This document shows, piece by piece, positions 1-8,709 of a DNA stretch of 64,000 bases. Location of the stretch: NCBI GenBank assembly GCA_010672825.2, contig JAAHFU020000002.1:1686001-1750000 (forward strand). Reading direction: 5' to 3'. Source of the DNA: Leptolyngbya sp. SIO1E4. Lineage in GTDB: Bacteria > Cyanobacteriota > Cyanobacteriia > Phormidesmidales > Phormidesmidaceae. The position numbers and the translations under genes were made by a program. How positions within the stretch are numbered: the stretch's first letter is position 1; each line of letters starts with the position of its first letter. The notes beneath the pieces were generated by a model. It saw only the letters and a list, made by a program, of their open reading frames with translations. It did no database searches and was not told the DNA's origin.

Positions 1-2923
1 TGGCAAGCCCCGTGGCATCTGTTGTCGCACTGCTGTCCGGACTGCCACTCGCCCCACTACCGCCAGAATTCGCCGTAAAGGTCACGTTGACCCCAGCAAT
101 GGGAAGCGCGGTATTGACAAAGTTTTCCGTGAGTTGGACTGCCAAGGCTGTGTCAAATGCAGTATCCACTAGGGTACTTTGGTTATCTCCGGCGACTGGA
201 GTCAGGCTGTAGCCTTGGGACTCAAAAGCCCCAATATCCACTGGGCCATTAAAGCGGTTGGCTCCCCGTTGGTCTGTGGTAAGAGCCGCTGCTGTGGCTA
301 GGGCATCACTGCCCGTATCGCGCACCGGACTGCCGAGATAGAAGGCATGGGTTTGGGTGGGGCCACCATAGTCGCCGAGGGCGAGCAACTCTGGGTCGAG
401 GGGGGTGGCCAGACTGCCAACCAGAGTACTGGTGGTGAATATTCCCTGGGTGTCAATGCCAATGAGGTTATTGCCCTCGTCGATAATCGGGGAATTGGTG
501 GCACTTGTTCGTCGTACATCCGGAAATACCGTAGCTGTATTCTGGGCAACGATGCTGTTAGCGACGTTTATTCGCGCGGTATTGGCACCGCCCCCCACGT
601 TAAGATTGAGAATGCCACCGGCTGAACTACCTGGATTGGTCACTTCATTCTGGACAATGGTGCTATTGGTGATGGTGATGGTCGAGCCCAAGACGGCAGT
701 TTGGCCCCGGTTGTAGAGGCCGCCACCACCAAAAACGACTGTATTGCCAGAAATGGTGCTGTTGTTGATAGTCATCACCGCACTGTTATTGGCATTTTGT
801 CCCAGTTGCGCAATGCCGCCGCCCACATTAGACGTATTGCCAGAAATGGTGCTGTTGTTGATGGTCATCACCGAACCATTGGCAGGGGAATTAGTGAAGG
901 TGGTGTTGGAGAGGCCCCCGCCATTGCCCCCCGCCATATTGCCAGAAATGGTGCTGTTGTTAATGGTCGTCGATGCAGCGTTAGCGTTAGCGTTGAAGCT
1001 TTGAATCCCGCCGCCATCATCCGCAGCCCGATTGCCTGTGATGCTGCTGTCGTTGATCGTTAGGGTACCAAGATTGTAAATGGCTCCGCCATCGTCTCCA
1101 GCACCGCCAGCATTGGCGACTCCGCCAGCAAGGGTAGTCTCGTTGATCTCCAAGTCGGCACCCAGTGCCACATGCATCAGCCGGAAGTCAGGCGCAGCGG
1201 CATCGCGGGCAATGGTGTTACCCATGCCGTTAATCGTCAGCGTATTCCCTCCATCAGCCGTAATAGAAGGTAAGCCATTGGCGCCATTGGTCGCATTATC
1301 GACTGCGGTAAGGGTAATGTTGTTGGCCAGGTTAATGGTGTCGGTTTCTGCATTGCCATTGGCAGTATTAATCGCCGCGATCAAGCTGGCCGCATCCGTG
1401 GCAGTAAAGACCTGCAACAGCCCGTCATACTCTTCGAGGGTAATCGTCTCAAACGCTCTACCAGCCTCAATCCGGCCTACTGACCGCTCAAGCAACCAGT
1501 CACCGTCGTTGGCCTCACTCCCGGTTAGGTCAAGACTCCCAGCCACATCTGCTCCGGTCAAGCTGGCAATCTCATTCAACAACGATAGCCCTGCCGTGCC
1601 CCGCGCAGCTAAACAGGCATAGATTAAAATATCGGCTTCAGCACTCAGCAGGCCTCCCCATTGTTGGAGCTGAGCCTTGTACTGCTCCAGCGTTTCGTTG
1701 CTGACATAGGCATTGCCTAGCCAAAACTCGCCTTCATTCCCTTCTGAGACGATATGTACCGCATCAGCGGCACCGACTTGGTTCAACACATCCGTCACCC
1801 GTGCGATGCCATTTTCACTCACTGGAATCGCCACGGTTGTGGTGCCGTCTGCCGCGCCAAATAACAATCGGGTATAGTCTGGCACCGTCGTATCGAGAAA
1901 CACTAGTTGGGCCGCATCAGTACCATCAGAACTAAAGCGCGTCACGATAGGCGCACTGTGCAAGCCATTATGGGTTGTAATCAGTTTTTCGCTATCGCCC
2001 ACCACCGTCACCCGGTTGGCGGCGGCTAATTGGACTTGCCCACCAGAAACATTGCCTGCGATCGCCCCATCGCCTGGGTCCACTTCAGTGCCCCGCAGCC
2101 AGGTGCGACCCGACTCATCAACCTCAACCCCTGTCGCAACGGTGACATTACCCCCCGTCAATAATTCCGAGAGTGATAGGGCGCTGGCCAACCCATTGGC
2201 CTCGGCCTCGACCTGATACAGCTCTAGACTCAGCAACATGTCTGGATGGCTAATTCGCACCCGCCGTTGTCCTGGTATGGCGGCCACGGTCACATTGCCA
2301 TCGCCCGCTGCCGAGAGTGTCCCGGTATTCACCACCGTGCCACCGATCACGCTCAGGTTCTGCCCCTCACCCACTGCCAGATTGCCAGCATTGACAATAC
2401 TTCCCGGCTGCGTCGTGCTAAAGAGCAGAGCATGGGGGTCACCCATCAGGCTAGCGTAGTCGTTCTCTCCCACCGCGTTAAACCAGCCATCGCCGATGCC
2501 AACCCCATTCGCCGTCGTCACCATAAAGTCGGCAGGCACATTGAGCGTTGCCTCGGGGCCAAATATTACCCCTGCTGGGTTCATCAAATAAAGATTCGCA
2601 TGGCTACCACTCACCTGGATCAAGCCATTAATCACTGAGGGGTCGCCTCCGACCACCCGGCCCAAAATATTTTGAATATCCGGATTGCTGAGAAAGTTGG
2701 CGATCTCGTTTTGAGTTAACCCAAACTGCTCAAAGCTATGGAATAGATTGGCCCCATCTTCTGAGAGATTGCCGCCGCTGATGTCGTAGCGATCGCCGTT
2801 GGGTGCAACGATTGTTTGCGTTCCATTCGGATCTGTTGTGATCGATTGAGCCTGCACAGGCTTGATCCAGATCACCGTTCCCAGGACGATACTCAGTGAT
2901 ATCGCGGATTTAGATGGCAGCAT
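1..2923 (-). CDS. Secreted filamentous-haemagglutinin-type protein with DUF4347 and pectate-lyase-like repeats (3' end outside window)
   Basis: About 974 codons are visible and no stop is reached before the window edge, so the C-terminus is missing. The ATG at 2923 opens a signal peptide (MLPSKSAISLSIVLGTV, cleavage near VQAQ). Next comes a TPS/haemagglutination N-terminal domain (ANFLSNPDIQNILGRV, LYLMNPAGVIFGP), the usual address for two-partner secretion across the outer membrane. A DUF4347 module follows (DAVHIVSEGNEGEFWLGN, ILIYACLAA). After it lies a long beta-helix-like stretch built on repeats of the type TINNSTISGN with Gly/Asn-rich turns, a choice-of-anchor-like end (DQRGANRFNGPVDIGAFE), and the start of an Ig-like region. 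The family is typical of large cyanobacterial surface adhesins. No TpsB partner is visible in the window. Product class is secure; the ligand is unknown. Confidence 0.85.
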   Translation of the reverse strand, partial: MLPSKSAISLSIVLGTVIWIKPVQAQSITTDPNGTQTIVAPNGDRYDISGGNLSEDGANLFHSFEQFGLTQNEIANFLSNPDIQNILGRVVGGDPSVINGLIQVSGSHANLYLMNPAGVIFGPEATLNVPADFMVTTANGVGIGDGWFNAVGENDYASLMGDPHALLFSTTQPGSIVNAGNLAVGEGQNLSVIGGTVVNTGTLSAAGDGNVTVAAIPGQRRVRISHPDMLLSLELYQVEAEANGLASALSLSELLTGGNVTVATGVEVDESGRTWLRGTEVDPGDGAIAGNVSGGQVQLAAANRVTVVGDSEKLITTHNGLHSAPIVTRFSSDGTDAAQLVFLDTTVPDYTRLLFGAADGTTTVAIPVSENGIARVTDVLNQVGAADAVHIVSEGNEGEFWLGNAYVSNETLEQYKAQLQQWGGLLSAEADILIYACLAARGTAGLSLLNEIASLTGADVAGSLDLTGSEANDGDWLLERSVGRIEAGRAFETITLEEYDGLLQVFTATDAASLIAAINTANGNAETDTINLANNITLTAVDNATNGANGLPSITADGGNTLTINGMGNTIARDAAAPDFRLMHVALGADLEINETTLAGGVANAGGAGDDGGAIYNLGTLTINDSSITGNRAADDGGGIQSFNANANAASTTINNSTISGNMAGGNGGGLSNTTFTNSPANGSVMTINNSTISGNTSNVGGGIAQLGQNANNSAVMTINNSTISGNTVVFGGGGLYNRGQTAVLGSTITITNSTIVQNEVTNPGSSAGGILNLNVGGGANTARINVANSIVAQNTATVFPDVRRTSATNSPIIDEGNNLIGIDTQGIFTTSTLVGSLATPLDPELLALGDYGGPTQTHAFYLGSPVRDTGSDALATAAALTTDQRGANRFNGPVDIGAFESQGYSLTPVAGDNQSTLVDTAFDTALAVQLTENFVNTALPIAGVNVTFTANSGGSGASGSPDSSATTDATGLA

Positions 2924-3460
2924 AGTCTCAAAATTAAGTGGTTCAGCGCTAATCGTGTCGAGCAAAGAGCGATTTGGGAGCTTCTTGGCGGCATAGTTCG
3001 CGCTTCATACTAAAAGGGGCGCACTCAAAATGAAGCGATCGTTTCACTGAATGATTAAATTTATTTGATACTTGGAGTTGAAGCGCTGACACAGGGAAGA
3101 TTTCGCCATAAGGCACAGCATGTGCATCAATCCGCAACTGGGATCTCTAGCTGACTAACAATAGTAACAATAGTTGTTTACTTAATGCCTGAAACGTTGG
3201 TAAAACAACACTTGTCGCATTGGCTGGGACTGGGTCAAAACCGCTCTAGAGTCTGAAGAGTCTGAATGGCGGCTTATTCGACGGGGTACTGGTTTCCAAA
3301 AGGATGATGAGCCAACGAAAGCCTTACCCAGCGAGGGGTTCAAAAGATTTATGCCGAAAAGACCCCAATGGCTATGCAGCAACGACTTTCAGCTCAGCAG
3401 GGTGCGAATACCCCACAGTTGCTCGTATCTGTCAATGCGTAAGTTCTAATAAAAACAAAA
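2924..3460. other. Intergenic region with a possible decayed gene fragment
   Basis: No intact gene is supported here. The left part should hold the promoter and leader of the haemagglutinin-type gene, which is transcribed leftwards. Between about 3186 and 3442 the + strand has short protein-like stretches in different frames: MPETLVKQHLSHWLGLGQN, then DDEPTKALPSEGFKRFMPK, then KIYAEKTPMAMQQRLSAQQG ending at a TAA at 3440-3442. Stops and frame changes separate them. This could be a frameshifted remnant of a small gene, but I cannot name a family. Confidence 0.3.
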
Positions 3461-3493
3461 CGCCCTCGGGAGTCTGGCAACTTCCCGAGGGCG
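3461..3493 (-). terminator. Rho-independent terminator of the secreted small protein gene
   Basis: An 11-bp perfect stem, CGCCCTCGGGA at 3461-3471 pairing with TCCCGAGGGCG at 3483-3493, encloses an 11-nt loop. On the minus strand the stem is followed by TTTTGTTTTTATT. It lies about 50 bp past the stop codon at 3544 of the leftward gene, the expected place for an intrinsic terminator. Confidence 0.85.
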
Positions 3494-3543
3494 ACTGAGC
3501 TAGATATCACAACTGTCCATAAGTAGCCTGTGTCGGCAACACC

Positions 3544-4077
3544 TTATTTGTTGAGTCCAAACACCAAATTAGGTTCCCCTGCTACATGACCCGATATCTG
3601 CTGGCCATCGTTCTGGAAACTCCCTTGTAGCTGGAGCGTTTTGCCATAGAAGTTATGCAGCATCAGCGTCACTTGGTCGCCCTGCACGGTTTTAGTCAGT
3701 GTCCCTTGTGCTAAAACGGCATCGACCCACTGATCATTGACATATTCTGCGCCCATGTGTTGCCAAACGGCGGGGGCGTTGCCGGCAGGAATGCTGAGGT
3801 GTAGGTAGGCTCCTACATCATCACCAGCAGAATGCATCAACCCTTGCCAATCGCCGACGATAGAATTTGCGGTCTGAAACTGGAATGGGCCGTCGGGCAC
3901 GGCTGGCTGAGCGGAGGGGGTTTCAATCTGAACCGGGCGGCTAGGGAGCGTGGGCCGAGCGGAGGGGGTTTCAACCTGGAGGGGGCGGGCGATCGCCTCG
4001 CCTGCAATGCCGAGCAGCACCAAGCCCGAGAACAGGGTAGCGGTAAGGCGGAGGGGAGACTTGAATTTCTGAGACAT
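3544..4077 (-). CDS. Secreted hypothetical protein with an RPxQxETPSA repeat
   Basis: The chosen start is the ATG at 4077, preceded by GGGAAAGAG as ribosome-binding site. A GTG at 4110 would add 11 residues in front of the signal peptide. From 4077 the protein opens with MSQKFKSPLRLTATLFSGLV and a likely cleavage after AIA. Next is a short proline-rich segment with two tandem copies of RPxQxETPSAxP, then a compact domain of about 110 residues (NSIVGDWQGLMHSAGDDVGA, YVNDQWVDAVLAQGTL, GQQISGHVAGEPNLVFGLNK). The GDWQG opening and beta-rich character suggest a small lipocalin-like or 'extracellular secretion' domain, but I do not recognise the family. It is followed by a strong terminator and stands alone. 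Confidence 0.75.
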   Translation of the reverse strand: MSQKFKSPLRLTATLFSGLVLLGIAGEAIARPLQVETPSARPTLPSRPVQIETPSAQPAVPDGPFQFQTANSIVGDWQGLMHSAGDDVGAYLHLSIPAGNAPAVWQHMGAEYVNDQWVDAVLAQGTLTKTVQGDQVTLMLHNFYGKTLQLQGSFQNDGQQISGHVAGEPNLVFGLNK

Positions 4078-4222
4078 CGGTACTCTTTCCCATGATGAAT
4101 TAACCTTCACCGCTTTCTAGGATTGACGCTGGAATAATATGCACAGCGCGAGCAATTTCATGACATCAGATTGAGCCTCCGTGTCTTCATCAAAATGGCC
4201 AGCGTTATCAGGTTTCGGGCAG

Positions 4223-4528
4223 CTAAGGTGTGAAGGAAATCGTGCAACAGCCCAGATCGATACCGTCACCCATCGTCGATCGGACATCGGGAACAAGCTG
4301 ATAAAGCATCGCCTTACCATCTCGATGAGACTCTACGAGCCCTTGCTGTCGCAGAACTTTCAGGTGGTGAGACAACAGACTCTGTTCAATGGCGAGGCAG
4401 GTATTAATCTCCCAAACATGCTTAGGCCCGGTGAACAGCAGTTTGAGGATAGCAAGACGATGGGCCTCGGCTAAAACCTTGAGGCGCTGAGCGCAGTGGA
4501 GCGCACTGGCAGAGGAAGGAGAAGTCAT
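4223..4528 (-). CDS. ArsR-family winged-helix transcriptional regulator
   Basis: A 101-residue protein, the usual ArsR/SmtB size. The core LKVLAEAHRLAILKLLFTGP, then SLLSHHLKVLRQQGLVESHR and a wing (DGKAMLYQL) match the dimeric ArsR HTH fold. The only close cysteine pair is Cys-Cys near the C-terminus (LGCCTISFTP). The alpha-3 CxC metal site of ArsR/CadC is absent, so metal sensing is not proven. The gene is divergent from the phosphotransferase/ABC operon starting at 4631. The intergenic spacer carries a perfect palindrome, so autoregulation plus control of that operon is a reasonable inference. Confidence 0.85.
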   Translation of the reverse strand: MTSPSSASALHCAQRLKVLAEAHRLAILKLLFTGPKHVWEINTCLAIEQSLLSHHLKVLRQQGLVESHRDGKAMLYQLVPDVRSTMGDGIDLGCCTISFTP

Positions 4529-4562
4529 AGCAGCCCATCTACTCAGGAACTTTTAAGGCGTT

Positions 4563-4587
4563 ATTCATATGAATCTGGATTCATGTT
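4563..4587. promoter_or_regulatory. Candidate ArsR operator in the divergent intergenic region
   Basis: A perfect 12-bp palindrome ATTCATATGAAT (4563-4574) is followed after three bases by a second half-like copy GATTCATG. TTCAT/ATGAA half-sites resemble those bound by ArsR/SmtB proteins. It sits between arsR (leftward) and the operon at 4631 (rightward). Assignment to this ArsR is inference. Confidence 0.5.
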
Positions 4588-4630
4588 AACTACAATGTGC
4601 GAGTATTTCTGCTGAATTCAGTTAGGGCTA

Positions 4631-5707
4631 TTGTCGGCGTCAACTTTGCTTAATCTGGGTCACCTGCGGGAGGAGTTGCGATCGCATCTCCAGGCCCGTC
4701 AGCTATATCATGCAGGCGACACTTTAGAACTGCTAGCCCATGGTGAAGCCAACCTTATCTTTCGATTAAATGCAGATCGATTGGTGCGGGTCGCTGTTAA
4801 CACACCCAATCAGCGTTTTGAAGGTGACTTTAGCCGGTTAACGGCCTTTGAATGGACAATTCTGCGCTACCTCCAAGGATCCGGCTTGGGTCATGAACTG
4901 TTAGATGCGCAGTTAGAACCCAGCGCAGACTTTCCTTACACCTATTTGGTGACCAACTACATTATTGGTGAGCCCATCAACTACGGACGTCGGCACCTGC
5001 AGCAGTGCGCTGCTACCCTGGCACGGCTGCATCGGTTGCCGTTACAAACAGGCTATGACGATATCCATCCGCTGATGCCAACGGTGCAGCGAGTCGGCCA
5101 TCCTTTGACGCTGTTCTTTCAAGAAGCATGGGACTATGCCCAACCCTATTTGAATTCTTCGGAAGCGGCTCCAGAGGTTGTCAAAATGCTGGAGGCAGCG
5201 CTGGTAAAGGCAGAGGCGCGGCTGAGCGCCGAGGCATTGCTATCCGACTATGCCCATGAATGTCTGGTGCACAGCGATCACACCTACGAGAACTGGGTGA
5301 TCAACGATCAACGCGCCTTTCTGATTGACTGGGAATGGGCTGAGATTGGCTCCCCAGCTGGAGATTTGGGCCATTTTCTCTCACCCGTGACGATTCGCCG
5401 CTGCTACAGCTACCAGATGCCCACTGAAGACAAGCAGTTTTTTCTTGATGCCTACTATGCAGCCCTAGACGATGCTGAACTGGCGCAGAAAATGAAGGTT
5501 CACTTTGCAGTTTTTGGGGCCTTTCCAGCGTTGCGATCGCTCTGCTGGACCGCTGGCTACTGGGTGACCGCTCGTCGTTGGTACGCTGACTCAGTGGCAG
5601 AAAGTACCAGTGCCGTTGCCCGCATGGCACGGCTTCAGGCTAGCCAACAGCAGTTTCCTGAAATGTGGGCCGAGGTCATGGCACTGTTGGAGGCGCCTCT
5701 GCCATGA
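4631..5707 (+). CDS. APH/choline-kinase-like small-molecule phosphotransferase
   Basis: A 358-residue protein of the aminoglycoside phosphotransferase/choline kinase superfamily. Visible elements: the N-lobe (LELLAHGEANLIFRL, VRVAV), the catalytic loop HSDHTYENWVI (Asp216, Asn221) and the metal-binding Asp233 in FLIDWEWAEIGSPAGDLG. The start is a TTG at 4631; no better ATG keeps the N-lobe. It overlaps the next gene by an ATGA-type junction (5704/5707), so it is translationally coupled to an ABC importer. Substrates in this superfamily include choline, ethanolamine, thiamine, methylthioribose and aminoglycosides; the sequence does not decide. Coupling to uptake suggests it phosphorylates the imported compound. 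Divergent arsR is the likely regulator. Confidence 0.8.
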   Translation: MSASTLLNLGHLREELRSHLQARQLYHAGDTLELLAHGEANLIFRLNADRLVRVAVNTPNQRFEGDFSRLTAFEWTILRYLQGSGLGHELLDAQLEPSADFPYTYLVTNYIIGEPINYGRRHLQQCAATLARLHRLPLQTGYDDIHPLMPTVQRVGHPLTLFFQEAWDYAQPYLNSSEAAPEVVKMLEAALVKAEARLSAEALLSDYAHECLVHSDHTYENWVINDQRAFLIDWEWAEIGSPAGDLGHFLSPVTIRRCYSYQMPTEDKQFFLDAYYAALDDAELAQKMKVHFAVFGAFPALRSLCWTAGYWVTARRWYADSVAESTSAVARMARLQASQQQFPEMWAEVMALLEAPLP

Positions 5708-6642
5708 CTGCGGCTCAATCAGACCAGAGGGTCGGTTACAGATGGGGTGACCAGGCACGATCAGTCCTCTTGGAGACTCCCTGGCAGGCTTATTTGCTCG
5801 TGCTACCGGCCGTCAGCATTATCGGGGGGCTGTTTGGGGGGGGCCTGATTCTGGCATTTTTCCAGAGTGTGGGGCTGTTGGGGTTAACCACCCAAGGCAC
5901 GCTCTCTCTAGAGGCTTATCAACAGGCATTCAGCAGTCGTGCCTTTTGGCAGTCCTTAGGTCTCAGCCTGTACGTTGCCTTTACAGCTACGGCGCTTTCT
6001 AGCCTGCTCAGTATTGGGTTGGCGTTGCTGCTGCAACGAGCCGGACGTTGGGCTAGCTTTGCCTGCCAGCTAACGCTGCCGATTCCACACCTGGTGGGTA
6101 TCGCGGGGATTTTGTTGCTGCTAGCCCCCAGTGGTCTGCTGTCGCGACTGCTGTTTAGCCTGGGCTGGATTCACTCTGACCAAGACTTTCCTTTGCTCGT
6201 TAATGACGCCGCCAATTTGGGCGTCATGATCCACTTTCTGTGGAAAGAGATTCCGTTTATGACGTTGATTTTGCTGGCAGTGCTGCGGGGGATTCGCCCT
6301 GAATATGGCATGCAGGCGCGGGCGCTGGGGGCAAGCCCCTGGCAGTGCTTCTGGTATGTGACGCTGCCGCTGTTACGACCCGGCATTATCTCTGCCAGTT
6401 TGCTGGTCTTTGGCTTTATTTTTGGCTCCTTTGAGGTGCCCTTTTTGCTGGGGTCAACCTCACCCAAAACACTGCCCATTCTGGTGTATCAGGCGTTTAC
6501 TGATGTGGATTTGGCCCAGCGTCCGGTGGCGATCGCCCTCGGATTGATCCTGTCCTTTATCTCAATGTCTTTGATTGCCCTTTACCTCTGGTTAGGGTCT
6601 GGCCAACCCTTCCGCCGCCGACTATTCAGGAGGCAGCCATGA
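5704..6642 (+). CDS. ABC transporter permease (PotB/YnjC-type), first subunit
   Basis: An inner-membrane permease of the binding-protein-dependent family, about 312 residues from the ATG at 5704 that overlaps the upstream stop. An upstream in-frame start at 5665 is less likely because it lies inside the phosphotransferase gene. It has six predicted membrane segments (for example LVLPAVSIIGGLFGGGLILA and IALGLILSFISMSLIALYLW). The EAA loop reads MQARALGASPWQCFWYVTLP, with the conserved ALGASPWxxFxxVTLPLLRPGI pattern that contacts the ATPase. It overlaps the second permease by four bases. The family covers spermidine, thiamine, sulfate and unknown substrates. Confidence 0.88.
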   Translation: MTAAQSDQRVGYRWGDQARSVLLETPWQAYLLVLPAVSIIGGLFGGGLILAFFQSVGLLGLTTQGTLSLEAYQQAFSSRAFWQSLGLSLYVAFTATALSSLLSIGLALLLQRAGRWASFACQLTLPIPHLVGIAGILLLLAPSGLLSRLLFSLGWIHSDQDFPLLVNDAANLGVMIHFLWKEIPFMTLILLAVLRGIRPEYGMQARALGASPWQCFWYVTLPLLRPGIISASLLVFGFIFGSFEVPFLLGSTSPKTLPILVYQAFTDVDLAQRPVAIALGLILSFISMSLIALYLWLGSGQPFRRRLFRRQP

Positions 6643-7430
6643 CCCGTAGAGTTTCACTGCTGCTCATCATTGCGGTGTTGTTCTTGCCGTTTTTGCCCCT
6701 GCTGATTTGGTCATTTGCCAAGGGCTGGTACTTTCCGCAGCTCATGCCAGAACAGTGGACGTTGGAAAACTGGCGCGCCATTTTCGCTGCGAGCACCAAA
6801 GTCGGCCAGGGCTTTGGCCAAAGTCTTTTGATTGCGAGTCTCTCTACCGGACTCGCCTTGCTGGTAGGTCTCCCGGCGGGTCGTGCCCTGGGACTGATGG
6901 AGTTTCCTGGAAAAGGGGCCATCAAGCTTTTTTTGCTGCTGCCGATTATTGTGTCTCCCCTGGCGACCCTGATGGGCATTCAGTTTATGCTGATTCGCCT
7001 GGGGCTCAGCGGCACCATTTTGGGGGTGGTCTTGGTGCATCTGCTCCCCACCATCCCCTACATGACCCTGGTGCTCAGCAGCGTTTACGCCAACTTTGAC
7101 ACCGGCTACGAAGCCCAGGCGCGTTCCTTAGGCGCTTCCCCGATTCAAGTGCTCTGGCAGGTCACCCTGCCGCTGATTTCCCCAGGGGTTGTCGTCGGTG
7201 CCCTGTTTGCCTTCCTCATTTCCTGGAACGAATTCTTGCTGACATTCTTTGTCGGCAGCGGTCGCGTTTTTACCTTACCGATGGTGCTGTTCACCTCTCT
7301 ACAAGGCGGCAACACTGGACTAACCGCCGCGATCGCCATTACTTCAATCCTGCCAGCGCTGATTTTCCTGCTGTTTTCCAGTCGGGCTCTGGGGAATGAT
7401 GCGGCGATTGGGGGGTTGGGGGATGTTTAG
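6639..7430 (+). CDS. ABC transporter permease (PotC-type), second subunit
   Basis: A 263-residue inner-membrane permease, partner of the preceding gene, whose stop it overlaps by four bases. The EAA loop is well preserved: YEAQARSLGASPIQVLWQVT followed by LPLISPGVV. Hydrophobic segments include LLLIIAVLFLPFLPLLIWSF at the N-terminus and AIAITSILPALIFLLFSS at the C-terminus. Having two separate permeases, one ATPase and one binding protein fits a PotABCD/YnjBCD-like importer. Confidence 0.88.
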   Translation: MTRRVSLLLIIAVLFLPFLPLLIWSFAKGWYFPQLMPEQWTLENWRAIFAASTKVGQGFGQSLLIASLSTGLALLVGLPAGRALGLMEFPGKGAIKLFLLLPIIVSPLATLMGIQFMLIRLGLSGTILGVVLVHLLPTIPYMTLVLSSVYANFDTGYEAQARSLGASPIQVLWQVTLPLISPGVVVGALFAFLISWNEFLLTFFVGSGRVFTLPMVLFTSLQGGNTGLTAAIAITSILPALIFLLFSSRALGNDAAIGGLGDV

Positions 7431-7431
7431 C

Positions 7432-8523
7432 ATGTCTTATCTCTCCCTCCAAAACCTTACCAAGATCTTTCGCGGCACCCCTGCTGTCCAAGATCTCTGG
7501 CTAGATATTCATCAAGGGGAACGTCTGTCTCTGCTTGGTCCCTCTGGCTGTGGCAAGTCCACCACTCTACAGCTCTTGGCTGGGATTTTGCGCCTCGATC
7601 AGGGGCAACTCTTCCTGGAGGGACGTCTGTTAAACCGGGTGCCCCCCGAGCAGCGGGAGATTGCCCTAGTGCTACAAAAGGGCTTGCTGTTTCCTCACCT
7701 GAGCGTGGGTGAAAATGTCGCCTTCGGGCTAAAGATGCGGGGCTTCAGCCGGGCTGAACAAGAGGAACGGGCGATCGCCATGCTGGAGCAGGTGCAGCTG
7801 ACGGGCTTTGAAAACCGCAAGCCTGCTGAGCTATCGGGGGGTCAGGCGCAGCGGGTGGCCCTGGCGCGATCTCTGGTGATTCAGCCCAAGGTGCTGCTGC
7901 TGGATGAGCCCCTCTCTGCCCTCGACGCCAGCCTGCGCGGCGACATGCAAGATCTCATTAAGCGATTGCAGAGGGAAACCGGCGTCACGATGGTGATCGT
8001 CACCCATGACCAAGGTGAGGCGGTGGTTATGTCTGATCGCATCGCCCTGATGTTTGATGGCTGTCTGCGCCAGGTCGATACCCCTGAATCTCTGTATCAG
8101 CACCCCTGCGACACCACCGTCGCTCGCTTCTTCGGGGGGGTCAATTTTTTCTCTGCAGAGGCCCAACAGCACCACCTGACTCTGCCTGACGGCGATATTC
8201 TCACGACAGATCATCCCCAGCAAGGCCCTGTACAAGTCACCATTCGCCCTGAACGCATTCATCTCCTGGCCGATCAAATCTGCGGCACCAATCTGCTCCC
8301 CATCACCGTCATCGAAAACCGTTTTACCGGCACCCAGCGCCACCTTACCCTTAAAACCACCGCTGGACTTGAACTACAGGCCTGGGTACCTCCTAGCCAG
8401 AACTTCGCGATCGGTCAATCCGCCTTTGCCCACCTGCCCCCCGATGCTCTGTGGAGCTTTCCGAAAATGGAGGCAGGTTTTGCCGTTGAACGTCAGCCAA
8501 TGCCGAGAGCGCTTTCGCCGTGA
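7432..8523 (+). CDS. ABC transporter ATP-binding protein with TOBE domain
   Basis: ATPase subunit of the importer, 363 residues if started at the ATG at 7432 (MSYLSLQNLTKIF), just after the upstream stop at 7430; an ATG at 7423 is equally possible. Walker A GPSGCGKST (36-44), Q-loop Gln82, signature LSGGQAQRVALAR (134-146), Walker B LLLDEP (155-160), D-loop SALD and H-loop His192 (VTHDQ) are all intact. About 120 further residues form a TOBE-type regulatory domain (TIRPERIHLL, VIENRFTGTQRHLTL), as in MalK/PotA/FbpC importers. All catalytic residues are present, so it should be functional. Confidence 0.9.
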   Translation: MSYLSLQNLTKIFRGTPAVQDLWLDIHQGERLSLLGPSGCGKSTTLQLLAGILRLDQGQLFLEGRLLNRVPPEQREIALVLQKGLLFPHLSVGENVAFGLKMRGFSRAEQEERAIAMLEQVQLTGFENRKPAELSGGQAQRVALARSLVIQPKVLLLDEPLSALDASLRGDMQDLIKRLQRETGVTMVIVTHDQGEAVVMSDRIALMFDGCLRQVDTPESLYQHPCDTTVARFFGGVNFFSAEAQQHHLTLPDGDILTTDHPQQGPVQVTIRPERIHLLADQICGTNLLPITVIENRFTGTQRHLTLKTTAGLELQAWVPPSQNFAIGQSAFAHLPPDALWSFPKMEAGFAVERQPMPRALSP

Positions 8524-8709
8524 AGGAGAGTAAGGGTATAGGGTCTGGGGTTTTGGGGTCTAGAGGAAATCGACTTTCATTAAATTAGTCAGCGACATCC
8601 CCCATCTAAAACCTGAAAGCTCTCCTCCTAAAGATCCGAATCCAAACCCCAGACCCTATCCCCCTAACCCCTTATCCCCTAACCCTCTCTACTCTCCCTC
8701 TCCCTAACC
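8524..8709. repeat. Low-complexity G-rich/C-rich intergenic spacer
   Basis: Between the ATPase and the binding-protein gene the DNA has a G-rich part (GGGTATAGGGTCTGGGG near 8535) and a C-rich part (CCCTATCCCCCTAACCCC near 8656). The two are partly complementary, so a folded structure in the transcript is possible. Similar tracts occur at 9967-10018, 10391-10610 and 11458-11513. Confidence 0.55.

Noticed and set aside
12..2638. Several + strand open frames
   Set aside because: They are complements of the repeated, low-complexity haemagglutinin-type gene on the minus strand and show no domain of their own.
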